DNA from: Burkholderiales bacterium
Lineage (GTDB): Bacteria; Pseudomonadota; Gammaproteobacteria; Burkholderiales; Casimicrobiaceae
Length of the DNA: 64,000 bases
Assembly (NCBI GenBank): GCA_015075645.1
Contig: JABTUF010000003.1
Location: forward strand, 620,001-684,000
Direction: 5' to 3'
Below the pieces are notes generated by a model, which saw only the letters and a list, made by a program, of their open reading frames with translations, did no database searches and was not told where the DNA came from. Below are positions 1-7,387 of this stretch, one piece after another (within the stretch, counting starts at the first letter, position 1; every line of letters begins with the position of its first letter). The translations under genes and the position numbers were made by a program.

Positions 1-86
1 AGCAGCGACACGAGGGCGTAGCCTGCGACCGCACCGAGCGCGAAGCCCGCGATGACGCCGACCACGCCGAACCCGAGCCTCCTCAC
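1..86 (-). CDS. Partial small membrane protein (N-terminus only)
   Basis: A GTG codon at 86-84 opens a frame that runs off the left edge of the window. The visible 28 residues begin with two arginines followed by a glycine- and alanine-rich hydrophobic stretch, so this looks like an N-terminal membrane segment or signal anchor. The GTG overlaps the TGA of the upstream gene (GTGA, 83-86), which suggests translational coupling. I do not recognise the family, and too little is visible to suggest a role. Confidence 0.5.
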   Translation of the reverse strand, partial: MRRLGFGVVGVIAGFALGAVAGYALVSL

Positions 87-457
87 GCGATGCTCCCGAG
101 CCACGAGCGCGCCAGCGACTCGTCGACGAACACCTCGGCGGTGAGGCCGAGGTCCGCCGCGACCCGCACGCCGAACCGGTCCGGATGGATCAACCGGGAC
201 TCGACGACGAGCGCGACCGCGACCATCCCGCCCGCCGCCCGCGCCCATTCTTCCACCGCCAGGAATCGATCGACGAGCGACGGTACCGGGATGCCTTCGA
301 GTCCCCGGCCGTCGATCAGGAGCCGGCCGAGCGCCCGGCTGCGGCAGTAGGCCACGCAGTCGGCGACGAAGTCCACCGCCTCGACCAGCGTTGCGTTGCC
401 GCGCGGACGGAACACGCAATGGCCGTCGCTCGATTCGGGTTGGGCGTCGATCGTCAT
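83..457 (-). CDS. Small STAS/SEC14-like protein of unknown function
   Basis: This 124-residue soluble protein has no signal peptide. Its middle (residues about 40-105) alternates short hydrophobic strands with helices and contains LLIDGRGL, VAVALVV and a FGVRVAADLGL-VFVDE stretch. This resembles the small STAS/SEC14-like proteins common in Proteobacteria, which have no defined function. The start is the ATG at 457; an open frame continues upstream but only across an arginine-rich shadow of the neighbouring gene. It is translationally coupled (GTGA) to the downstream membrane-protein gene. The family assignment rests on pattern resemblance only. Confidence 0.55.
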   Translation of the reverse strand: MTIDAQPESSDGHCVFRPRGNATLVEAVDFVADCVAYCRSRALGRLLIDGRGLEGIPVPSLVDRFLAVEEWARAAGGMVAVALVVESRLIHPDRFGVRVAADLGLTAEVFVDESLARSWLGSIA

Positions 458-501
458 GGCGGATCGGAGGCAGGTGCAGTCATCGCGACCGCGGCGTGTC
501 G

Positions 502-1179
502 TCAGGCCGGCGCCACGACGCGCACGACGGCCTCGCGGTAGTCGCGAAATCCCATGCGCGCGTAGAGCCTTCGCGCGTTCGCGTTGCCGCTCATGACGTG
601 CAGGAACGGCGTCTCGCCGCGCCGCATCTGGCGGAAGACGAGCTTCTCCATCAGCCGCCGCGCGAGGCCGCGCCCCTGGGCCTCCGGGTGCGTGCACACG
701 CCGCTCACCTCGCGCAGCGTGCCCGCCTGCATGCGTTCGCCCGCCATCGCGATCAGCCGTTCGCCGTCGAAGATGCCGAAATACTCGCCGAGTTCCGGCG
801 TGCGCGGGCCGAAGGGGCCGGGCTTCGTCAGCGTCGCGAGCGCGAGTGCCTGTTCGTGGTGCGCGGGCGCGAGCGGCAGCGCGTCGGGCGCCTCGTCGCG
901 GCCGGGCGGTGGCCGGTCCCACACCATCTTGAACATCGTCGTCTCGGCTTCGACCCGCCACCCCAGCGGCGCGGTGCCCGACCAGCCGTCGCAGTAGAAA
1001 TGCTCGTCCGGACCGCAGAACGGCGCGAGCGCGGCGAAGTCGGGCCGCGCCTGGTCGGCGAACCCCACGATCGGCGAAAAGCCGCGCGTGTACCGGCGCG
1101 CCGCGCCCGCGCCCTGCGCGAAGCGGGCCTGCGCGCCGGACAACGCGTGCCACACGATGTTGTCGAGCAGGGAGATCAT
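502..1179 (-). CDS. GNAT family N-acetyltransferase
   Basis: A 225-residue protein with a C-terminal GNAT fold. Residues about 125-225 carry the strand-loop-helix of motif A (VCTHPEAQGRGLARRLM), the acetyl-CoA pyrophosphate loop Q/R-x-x-G-x-A, followed by motif B with the NANARRLYARMGF signature. The N-terminal half is family-specific and probably contributes to substrate binding, as in FR47-like acetyltransferases. The ATG at 1179 gives the MISLLDNIVWHAL start. It lies 101 bases downstream of the GYD gene on the same strand. The acceptor substrate cannot be deduced. Confidence 0.8.
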   Translation of the reverse strand: MISLLDNIVWHALSGAQARFAQGAGAARRYTRGFSPIVGFADQARPDFAALAPFCGPDEHFYCDGWSGTAPLGWRVEAETTMFKMVWDRPPPGRDEAPDALPLAPAHHEQALALATLTKPGPFGPRTPELGEYFGIFDGERLIAMAGERMQAGTLREVSGVCTHPEAQGRGLARRLMEKLVFRQMRRGETPFLHVMSGNANARRLYARMGFRDYREAVVRVVAPA

Positions 1180-1280
1180 GGGTTTCGCCGGCCGCGCCGA
1201 GCGCAGGCCCGTGCGGCCGGCGTACGTGTCGTTCGCACGCCGCAGTCGTCGACCGATGCCGCTCCCGCCGGGACCCGCCG

Positions 1281-1571
1281 TCAGCCGATCCGGCCGATGA
1301 TCGCCTTCATCTCGTCGACCGACCAGGCACGCATCGAGGTCGTGCGCACGTTGCCGAGCGAACCCAGTTTCAGCAGGCCCGCAGTGATCGCGTCGTCCGG
1401 CCCTTCGACGACCACCGCCATGTCGTGCGCGCCGACGGTGTAGTACGCGTGCCGGATCGAGAAGCCGAGCTTCTCGGCCGCGGCCCGGAAGGCCGCGAGG
1501 CGTTCCGGCGAATCCTTGACGTTGCGGATGCCCTGGTCGGTGAAGTTCGCGAGGACCACGTAGGTTGCCAT
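1281..1571 (-). CDS. GYD domain-containing protein
   Basis: A 96-residue protein that fits the whole GYD family: MATYVVLANFTDQGIRNVKDSPER at the start, then the conserved FSIRHAYYTVGAHDMAVVVEGPDD core and a C-terminal VRTTSMRAWSVDEM. GYD proteins are small dimeric ferredoxin-like alpha/beta-barrel proteins with no established activity, often near stress or accessory genes. The ATG at 1571 is the only sensible start. It is divergent from the lipoprotein gene at 1864, with a 292-base intergenic region in which I found no convincing promoter. Confidence 0.82.
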   Translation of the reverse strand: MATYVVLANFTDQGIRNVKDSPERLAAFRAAAEKLGFSIRHAYYTVGAHDMAVVVEGPDDAITAGLLKLGSLGNVRTTSMRAWSVDEMKAIIGRIG

Positions 1572-1863
1572 GTCGCACCTCCTCCGTCGGATCGGCCGGA
1601 CGGCCGTCGCGCCGCGATCGAGGTGTCGCGGCAAGTCCGATGCTCCGGCCCGCACGCAGGATACGCGAACCGGTGGGCGCACGGCGCGCGGCCTCGGCGG
1701 GCCGATTGCGCTGGGGACGGAAACTTCGCCATCCCGGAGGAATAACCTGCGCGGGCGACTGTTCGTCCACCTTGGCTCGTGCGTCGTACCGGATGTCCGG
1801 CGAGGCACGGGCCGGGACCGCGGCGCATCCGGCCGCGCAACGCGTGAACCTGGAGGAGGATCC

Positions 1864-2550
1864 ATGCGAAGGACGATGCTCGGAATGGCGCTGGCAGCCG
1901 CAGGCGTGGTGCTGACCGGATGCGCGGGGATGGCGACGCAGGGCGGACCGCAGGACATGACGTTCTTCGTCACGAGCGCCGGCCCGGGCCAGGGCGCGAA
2001 CCTCGGCGGCCTCGCGGGCGCGGATGCCCATTGCCAGAAGCTCGCCGCCGCCGCGGGGGCGGGCGGGCGTACCTGGCGGGCCTACCTGAGCACGCAGGCG
2101 CCCGCACCCACCGATGCGAGCGCGGTGAACGCGCGCGACCGCATCGGGAGCGGTCCGTGGCGGAACTACAAAGGCGAGGTGATCGCGCAGAGCGTCAACG
2201 ACCTGCACTCCGCGTCGAACAACCTCGACAAGCAGACGGCGATCGACGAACGGGGCCAGACGGTGAACGGCCGGGGCGACACGCCGAACAACCACGACAT
2301 CCTCACCGGGTCGCGCCTCGACGGCACCGCGTTTCCGGGGGGAGGGACCAACCCCGACATGACCTGCGGCAACTGGACCAAGGGCGGTCCGGACGGCTCG
2401 GCGATGGTGGGACACCACGATCGCACGGGGCTCGCGCCCGTGCCCTGGGCGCAGTCGTGGAACATGTCGCACCCGAGCGCGGGTTGCGACGCGGCGAAGC
2501 TCCGGGCGACCGGCAGCGCCGGACTCTTCTACTGCTTCGCCACGAATTGA
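1864..2550 (+). CDS. Secreted lipoprotein, lectin/endostatin-like fold
   Basis: A 228-residue lipoprotein precursor. Residues 1-20 are a lipoprotein signal peptide with lipobox L17-T-G-C20, and a strong ribosome-binding site (GGAGGAGG) precedes the ATG. The mature part opens with TFFVTSAGPGQGANLGGLAGADAHC and contains paired cysteines and a CGNWTKGG motif, then ends in LFYCFATN. This pattern is typical of proteobacterial lectin-like proteins related to the C-type lectin/endostatin fold, found on the cell surface with unknown ligands. It stands alone on the plus strand and converges with the methyltransferase gene. Confidence 0.72.
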   Translation: MRRTMLGMALAAAGVVLTGCAGMATQGGPQDMTFFVTSAGPGQGANLGGLAGADAHCQKLAAAAGAGGRTWRAYLSTQAPAPTDASAVNARDRIGSGPWRNYKGEVIAQSVNDLHSASNNLDKQTAIDERGQTVNGRGDTPNNHDILTGSRLDGTAFPGGGTNPDMTCGNWTKGGPDGSAMVGHHDRTGLAPVPWAQSWNMSHPSAGCDAAKLRATGSAGLFYCFATN

Positions 2551-2566
2551 CGGCGTTCGCCGGCGC

Positions 2567-2596
2567 GTGCGGGGGGCGCGCGCCGCCTCCCCGCAC
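2567..2596. terminator. GC-rich hairpin between convergent genes
   Basis: An 8-bp perfect stem GTGCGGGG/CCCCGCAC (2567-2574 with 2589-2596) encloses a GC-rich loop that can pair further. It sits 16 bases after the lipoprotein stop and before the end of the convergent methyltransferase gene. There is no T-tract on either strand, so it is at best a bidirectional terminator or pause site. Confidence 0.35.
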
Positions 2597-2679
2597 TCCC
2601 GGACGGGCAACTCCGATCACGCTTCGCGTCGAAGGCATGATGGCCCGCGCGCGGACCGTGCCCGGTCGTGCCGAGGGGA

Positions 2680-3468
2680 TCAACCCGGCCGTCGTCCCTT
2701 GACTGCGTTGGCCCGCGCGCGTTGCGTGACACTGCCGTCCGCTGCGATGGCGAGGCGCGCGCGCACCCGTGAACGGATCTGCTCGACCTCGTCCGCGGGT
2801 CGCGCGTCGAGGATCGAGCGGAATGCCGCGCCCGACATGCCGGAAGCCCACACCTCGTCGAAGTTCGCGAATCGGCGCTCGACGGCGATCTGCCGGGTCT
2901 CGATGCCGGCGAGCCCGGCGTCCTGCCACAGGACACGCATCGTGTCGATCCGCGAGGCTTCGACGCTCGGCGGCTTTTGCGCCGGCGTGCCCATCTCGTG
3001 CAGCACGGAGGCGAGCGCGGCGTGCGGGAAGCCGCCGCCGTGCATGTCCCAGACGTAGGCGGCGACCGCGCCGCCGGGACGCACGACGCGCACCATCTCG
3101 GCGACGCACGCCGCCGGGTCGGGCACGAAGAAGATCACCAGCGCCATCAGCGCGACGTCGAAGCTGGCGTCGGCATAGGGAAGCGATGCCGCGTCGCCGG
3201 TCCGGAAGCGCACCTCTGCGGTGGCGGCCTGCGCGCGCGCCCATTCGATCTGGCCCGCCGACGGATCGATCGCGTCGACGCCCGACGGCGCGGCGCGCGC
3301 GACGATGCGGCCGGTGAACGCGCCGTTGCCGCAGCCGACGTCGAGCCAGCGCAACCCGGCGGGGAGCGCGAGCCAGTCGAGGAACACGTCGCCCGCGAGC
3401 CGGCTCCAGCCGCCCATCATCCGGTCGTACGCGGCACCGTCGTCGAACGGGATCGGCGCGCGACTCAT
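2680..3468 (-). CDS. Class I SAM-dependent methyltransferase
   Basis: A 262-residue methyltransferase of the UbiE/Methyltransf_11 type. Motif I is visible as LRWLDVGCGNGAFTGRI (about residues 38-54), motif II as VDAIDPSAGQI, followed by FRTGDAASLPYADASFDVALMALVIFF (motifs II/III) and EMVRVVRPGGAVAAYVWD (post-motif III). The fold and S-adenosylmethionine use are clear but the methyl acceptor is not. The ATG at 3468 lies 4 bases after the stop of the truncated acetyltransferase remnant upstream. The C-terminal third is arginine-rich and less conserved. Confidence 0.8.
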   Translation of the reverse strand: MSRAPIPFDDGAAYDRMMGGWSRLAGDVFLDWLALPAGLRWLDVGCGNGAFTGRIVARAAPSGVDAIDPSAGQIEWARAQAATAEVRFRTGDAASLPYADASFDVALMALVIFFVPDPAACVAEMVRVVRPGGAVAAYVWDMHGGGFPHAALASVLHEMGTPAQKPPSVEASRIDTMRVLWQDAGLAGIETRQIAVERRFANFDEVWASGMSGAAFRSILDARPADEVEQIRSRVRARLAIAADGSVTQRARANAVKGRRPG

Positions 3469-3472
3469 CGCA

Positions 3473-3793
3473 TCAGGCCTCCGACACGTAGTGCAGCAGT
3501 TCCTCGTCGCCGGGCGGCAGGCGGATCGTCCCCTCGCGGCGGAAGCCGAGGCGTTCGAGCAGCCGTCGCGACGGTGGGTTCTCCTGCGAGACGATCGCGA
3601 CGATGCGCGCGCCGTCGAGGTCACGCACCCCCCGATCGCCGATGTGGCGCAGCCAATCGGGATCGTTCAGGAGCGCGAGCCCGAACGGGGCGTCGTCCGG
3701 CTCGAACCAGTGGACGACGAGACGCTCCGTCTGCGCGACGCGCGAAGGGCGCGCGAGGGGGGGCGAAGGCGCGGGATCGACGGGACTTCTCAT
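3473..3793 (-). pseudogene. GNAT acetyltransferase remnant with internal deletion
   Basis: The 106-residue frame is open from ATG to stop. It joins the N-terminal part of a RimJ/RimL-type GNAT (ETERLVV-like start, LLNDPDWLRHIGDRGVRDLDGAR) directly to the C-terminal part (RIVAIVSQENPPSRRLLERLGFRREGTIRL). In intact relatives, as I remember them, about 70 residues lie between these blocks, including the acetyl-CoA-binding motif A. Those are missing here, so catalysis is unlikely. The ATG follows immediately after the TGA of another truncated gene (GFA remnant). An in-frame deletion between short GCGCGC repeats would explain it. Confidence 0.6.
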
Positions 3794-3913
3794 TCAGGGT
3801 CGCGTGCGGCGGCAGATCGAGCAGTTGCAGCGGAACGACGGTTGCGTCAGGTCGAGGTCCGCCTCGAAGACGACGGCGCCGCAATGGCAGCGCCCGCGGT
3901 AGGTCTTCAGCAT
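3794..3913 (-). pseudogene. Truncated GFA (glutathione-dependent formaldehyde-activating-like) fragment
   Basis: Only 39 residues remain, but they match the start of the GFA/CENP-V zinc-binding fold: [17 protein letters not shown], then [10 protein letters not shown]. The family normally continues for about 80 more residues with a second pair of zinc ligands (C-x-x-C) that are absent here. The TGA at 3796-3794 is followed at once by the ATG of the deleted GNAT gene. No continuation of the GFA sequence is visible in other frames. The start overlaps the stop of the upstream gene (TGATG at 3915-3911). It is probably a remnant rather than a working small protein. Confidence 0.55.
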
Positions 3914-4398
3914 CAGGCGCCGCTCCGGTCGGAGGACGCGAGCGTGGTGGGCTCGCCGTTGAGCGTGACCTTCGAGAACGGCCAGTCGTTCGCGAGCCAG
4001 CGGCGCAGGAACGAGTGCAAGTCGTCCTCGAGGCCGCTCGAAAGTTCGCTCGCCCGCGCCCAGAACCAGACGTCGGCGTCGGTGCCCCCGACATGCGGGG
4101 GATCGACGTAGACGCAGCCGAGGAGCCGCGCGTCGTCGCGCGACATCACCGCGTAGTCGAACGACGAGCGCAACTGAAACTCCTTCTGGTGCCAGCCCAG
4201 GTCGACGATGTTCTGCTCGATCGTGAGGTCGTCCGCGGGCCAGCCCCAGACCTCGCCGAAGCGGCGCCACAGGTGCTCGCGGCTCGACATGACCGCATCG
4301 TAGTCCTTGAACGCGTCGTGGATCGTGATCGAGCGCATGCGGAAACGCGCGGTCTCGACGACGGCCGGGACGACGAAATCCCGGGGCAGGAATGCCAT
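3913..4398 (-). CDS. GNAT-like acetyltransferase domain protein
   Basis: A 161-residue soluble protein. The stretch [55 protein letters not shown] looks like the beta4-beta5 core of a GNAT fold in which the usual Q/R-x-x-G-x-G/A loop is poorly conserved. Related Proteobacteria proteins are annotated as GNAT acetyltransferases without known substrates. The ATG at 4398 is followed by [11 protein letters not shown]. Its stop overlaps the next start as TGATG. Upstream, 4399-4528 contains nothing I can identify. Confidence 0.55.
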   Translation of the reverse strand: MAFLPRDFVVPAVVETARFRMRSITIHDAFKDYDAVMSSREHLWRRFGEVWGWPADDLTIEQNIVDLGWHQKEFQLRSSFDYAVMSRDDARLLGCVYVDPPHVGGTDADVWFWARASELSSGLEDDLHSFLRRWLANDWPFSKVTLNGEPTTLASSDRSGA

Positions 4399-4528
4399 CG
4401 ATGGACCTCGGGTCGGTTGCGGAATCGGGTGCGGTACGTCGCGTCGAACCCGCCGTCACGCGGGGGTGGACCTGCCTTGTCCGCCGATGCGCGCCTTGGC
4501 GCAGCAGCGGACGGCGGCGTCGATCCGG

Positions 4529-5155
4529 TCAGGCACGCCGTTCGAACGCGAGCCCGACGCCCAGCCCGACGAGCACCGCGCCGCTCGTCCGGGTGAGCCA
4601 GACGAGCGCACGCGGGCGTGAGCGCAGCGCGCCGGACAGCATGCCGGCGCAAAGGCCCACCGGGCCCTTGACGACGAACGTGAGCCCGGCGAAGACGAGG
4701 CCGAGCACGAAGATCGACAGCGTCGGATGCGCGGTGCCCGGCGTGACGAACTGCGGCAGGAACGCGAAGTAGAACACCGCGATCTTCGGATTGGAGAGAT
4801 TCGACAGCGCGCCCTCGACGAACAGGCGGCCGGGCGACTTCCGCGCGCCGCCTGCGAACGCGAGTTCCGCGTGGCGGGTGGAGAGCAACTGGATGCCGAC
4901 GTAGACGAGGTAGACCGCGCCGACGAGCTTCAACGCGAGGAACAGCCACTCGGAGGCGCGCAGCAGCGCGCCCAATCCCGCGGTCGCGAGGATCGTGTGG
5001 CCGACCAGCCCGACGCTCACGCCTGCCGCGGTCGCGACGCCCGCGTGCGCGCCTTGCGCGATCGAGCGCGACATGACGAGCACCATGTCCTGGCCCGGCG
5101 TCACGATCAGCACGAGCGAGGCGACGATGAACAGGATCCAGGTGGCGTCGATCAT
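4529..5155 (-). CDS. LysE/RhtB family amino-acid exporter
   Basis: A 208-residue inner-membrane protein with about six hydrophobic segments. The N-terminal LVLIVTPGQDMVLVMSRSIAQGAHAGVATAAGVSVG is the family signature (P-G-P/Q-x-x), and LSNPKIAVFYFAFLPQFV is the second conserved block. LysE/RhtB proteins export amino acids such as lysine, threonine or homoserine lactones. The substrate cannot be told from sequence. The ATG at 5155 is chosen because the family begins a few residues before the first membrane helix. It is monocistronic by spacing. Confidence 0.85.
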   Translation of the reverse strand: MIDATWILFIVASLVLIVTPGQDMVLVMSRSIAQGAHAGVATAAGVSVGLVGHTILATAGLGALLRASEWLFLALKLVGAVYLVYVGIQLLSTRHAELAFAGGARKSPGRLFVEGALSNLSNPKIAVFYFAFLPQFVTPGTAHPTLSIFVLGLVFAGLTFVVKGPVGLCAGMLSGALRSRPRALVWLTRTSGAVLVGLGVGLAFERRA

Positions 5156-5292
5156 GGGTCGGCGGGGCGAAGGCGCGGAGGACGGGCGAAACGTCCCTTG
5201 TACCCGAAGCGGCGCCGGTTGAGAAGCGGCCGGATCCCGCATCCTGCCGCCGGCCGCGCGATGGCCCCCGGCGCCACGCCATCGCGCGTTCG

Positions 5293-5751
5293 CTACCTCC
5301 CGCCCTGCGCGGCGACGCGATCGAAGAAATCGTAGATGGCGCGATCGCCCATGTTGCGCGCGTCGGCGAGTTCGCCCGCCTGCGTCGCGTAGATCACGGT
5401 GCCTTCGGGCGAGAGCACCGCCACCGCGGGAATGCCGCTCTTCAGCGGGACGCCGAATTTCGCGGCGAGGTCGACGTTGCGGTCGAAGCGCCCGACGTCG
5501 ACCTTCACGACGCTGAAGCGGCGGGCGATGAGCGGAGCCGCAGCGCCCTGCCGGAACGCCAGGTCGAGGATCTTGCAGTCGGCGCACCAGTTGGCGCCGA
5601 ACACGACGAGCACCGGCATCCGCGTGTGCGCGGAGCGCGACAGCGCGGAGGCGATGTCGGCGCGGGCGTCCGCGCCCTCGTCGTAGGGGCCGGTCGCGGC
5701 GGCGACGGCGAGCGGGATCGCGGCCAAGAGGGCGGTGAGGGTTCGGCGCAT
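5293..5751 (-). CDS. Periplasmic thioredoxin-fold protein
   Basis: A 152-residue precursor with a short signal peptide (MRRTLTALLAAIPLAVAAA) and a thioredoxin-fold domain. The active-site motif is W55-C-A-D-C59, followed by VVKVDVGRFD and the cis-proline loop KSGIPAVAVLSPEG. It resembles DsbD C-terminal or thioredoxin_7-type domains that act as thiol reductants or disulfide carriers in the periplasm. Both active-site cysteines are present, so it should be redox-active. It is not tightly linked to a partner; the cupin gene ends 79 bases upstream. Confidence 0.75.
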   Translation of the reverse strand: MRRTLTALLAAIPLAVAAATGPYDEGADARADIASALSRSAHTRMPVLVVFGANWCADCKILDLAFRQGAAAPLIARRFSVVKVDVGRFDRNVDLAAKFGVPLKSGIPAVAVLSPEGTVIYATQAGELADARNMGDRAIYDFFDRVAAQGGR

Positions 5752-5830
5752 GGCGTCGGCGGTCGCAGGTATTGCGGAAGCTTACTCCCGCGCGCGGCGT
5801 ACGGTGCCCGGCCCGCGTCGCGCCCCGGCC

Positions 5831-6319
5831 CTACCTGATGAACTGGTCGACGAACCGCTCGCCCAGCCCGCAGGCGCGGTAGTGCCTGCGGCACATCTCG
5901 GCCTTGGTGAAGACGTCCTCGTAGCCGGTGACCGCCCCCTCGTCGTCGACGTAGATCATCGCGCCGTGGATGTTGAAGAACGTGATCATCTCCTGCGCGC
6001 CGACGGCTTCGTCGACCACGAGTGTGTGGATCTCGCCGGGCGGCTCGTAGACGAAACTCCCTTCGGTCGCCACCCAGTCGTGCTCGAGGTAGCGCCACGC
6101 GCCCTTCATCACGAGTCCGGTCACCCACGACGGGTGGACGTGGCGCGAGAGCACGCCGGTCTTGCGCACGCGCAGGAGGTTGCACCAGCTTCCGGTGACG
6201 GTGTTCAGGAGCAGCGGCCGGAACCAGACGTCCTTCGCCTGCGGCACCCAGACGCGCTCGTCGTCGGGGATCGCCCGCTCTGCGATCTCGGGCTGGATGC
6301 GCGGAACCTGCGTGATCAT
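5831..6319 (-). CDS. Cupin, 2,4'-dihydroxyacetophenone dioxygenase-like
   Basis: A 162-residue single-domain cupin. Metal ligands are visible as H60-x-H62 in SRHVHPSWVTGLV and H98 in PPGEIHTL, with acidic candidates E79 and E96 between. Overall layout (DVWFRPLLLNTVTGSW, then LEHDW) resembles the 2,4'-dihydroxyacetophenone dioxygenase family, iron enzymes that cleave a C-C bond next to a carbonyl. It is the last gene of the long minus-strand set that includes the BMP transporter and xanthine dehydrogenase. The true substrate may therefore be a heterocycle-derived compound rather than an acetophenone. Substrate is inference only. Confidence 0.65.
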   Translation of the reverse strand: MITQVPRIQPEIAERAIPDDERVWVPQAKDVWFRPLLLNTVTGSWCNLLRVRKTGVLSRHVHPSWVTGLVMKGAWRYLEHDWVATEGSFVYEPPGEIHTLVVDEAVGAQEMITFFNIHGAMIYVDDEGAVTGYEDVFTKAEMCRRHYRACGLGERFVDQFIR

Positions 6320-6376
6320 CGTGAAACTCCTTCCTGCGGTGTTCTCGGGGAGTCGGCGGTCATCGCGCCCCTGCGA

Positions 6377-7210
6377 TCAGGCCGCGGCCGCGATGAGTCG
6401 CTCGACGCCCGGGTAGTCGCCGCGCGCGATGACGTACTTGGCGGCGTACCCGCCCCACTTGCCGCCGCTCGTGAATGCCCGCAGGAACGCATCGCGGTCG
6501 ACGACGCGCCGCCCGCCGAGCGTCGCGACGCCGCGCTCGAACAGCGGATCGGGCAGGGTGCCCGCGGTCGGGCCGACCACGGCGACGTGGCGCGCGTGAC
6601 GGCAGGCTGCGAGCACGTCGTCCAGCGTGTCGTTCAGGATGATCGTGCAGGTCGAGACGACCTTGTCGCAAGTCTCGAGCTCCGCGGGGTCGAGCGTCAC
6701 GCGAACGCCCGGCTCGTCGCGCACGAGCTCCGGCTTGAGTTCGAGCACCGTGAGCCTCGCGCCCGACCGACGGACGATCGGGACGAGCGGAGTGAAGAGC
6801 CCGATCATGCCGATGTGCTCTCCGGGCCGCGGGTCGATCGCGCCCAGCGGATCGCCGCCGGCGTCCGGCACCCAACGCGCGCGCGTGAACAGGCCCTGCG
6901 ACAGCGCGTTGATCGTGGCGAAGCCGAGCGCGCGCGCGACCGGATCGTCCGTCGCGAACCCCGCCGCGAGCGAAGCGGCATCGATGCCCGCCAGGCCATG
7001 TCCGCCGTGGCGTTCGCGCAACGGCGATTCGGTGCCTGCGAGCTGGATGTAGGCGAAGCCGATCGAGCCCTCGTCGAGTTCCAGCGCGCAGAACTCCGCC
7101 TCCTTGGTGCCGCTCGCCGGCGGCAGGTGGAACGCCCGCACCCGCGGCGCGCCGAGCCGATGCGCGACGCGGCCGGCGAGTTCGACGTAGCGCTCAGTGA
7201 CCGTCGGCAT
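6377..7210 (-). CDS. DUF364 / putative heavy-metal chelation domain protein
   Basis: A 277-residue cytosolic protein. It has an N-terminal enolase-like N-domain region (about 1-110, with GTKEAEFCALELDEGSIGFAYI and HGGHGLAGID). A C-terminal Rossmann-like DUF364 region follows (IGMIGLFTPLVPIVRRSGARLTVLELKP, CDKVVSTCTIILNDTLDDVL, HVAVVGPTAG). Members have been proposed to bind metals or act on small ligands, but no reaction is established. It lies 177 bases after the binding-protein gene of a BMP-type ABC transporter and 57 bases before the cupin, so a role in processing the imported compound is plausible. The ATG at 7210 is favoured over longer arginine-rich extensions. Confidence 0.68.
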   Translation of the reverse strand: MPTVTERYVELAGRVAHRLGAPRVRAFHLPPASGTKEAEFCALELDEGSIGFAYIQLAGTESPLRERHGGHGLAGIDAASLAAGFATDDPVARALGFATINALSQGLFTRARWVPDAGGDPLGAIDPRPGEHIGMIGLFTPLVPIVRRSGARLTVLELKPELVRDEPGVRVTLDPAELETCDKVVSTCTIILNDTLDDVLAACRHARHVAVVGPTAGTLPDPLFERGVATLGGRRVVDRDAFLRAFTSGGKWGGYAAKYVIARGDYPGVERLIAAAA

Positions 7211-7344
7211 CGCGGCTCGGAGGCAGGTGGCGGCGGCAGCGCTGCCGCGATGCCGCGCGGCTCCCGTCGTCGGAGGCCGGCGGCGCGACGTCGAACAGCC
7301 TCCTTGAGCTCCTGCACATGTCGGCCTCCGCGGCACCAGCGAAA

Positions 7345-7366
7345 CGGGCGCACCGAGGTGCGCCCG
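7345..7366 (-). terminator. Rho-independent-like terminator after the BMP binding protein
   Basis: A perfect 10-bp stem, CGGGCGCACC (7345-7354) with GGTGCGCCCG (7357-7366), has a two-base centre. Read on the minus strand it is followed by a short run TTT (7344-7342). It lies 22 bases beyond the stop of the binding-protein gene, so it may end or attenuate transcription before the DUF364 and cupin genes. Confidence 0.6.
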
Positions 7367-7387
7367 CCCGCAACGTTGCGCGATGCG

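Noticed and set aside
4307..4772. Overlapping plus-strand frames near the LysE gene
   Set aside because: Antisense to the acetyltransferase-like and LysE genes, without conserved features.
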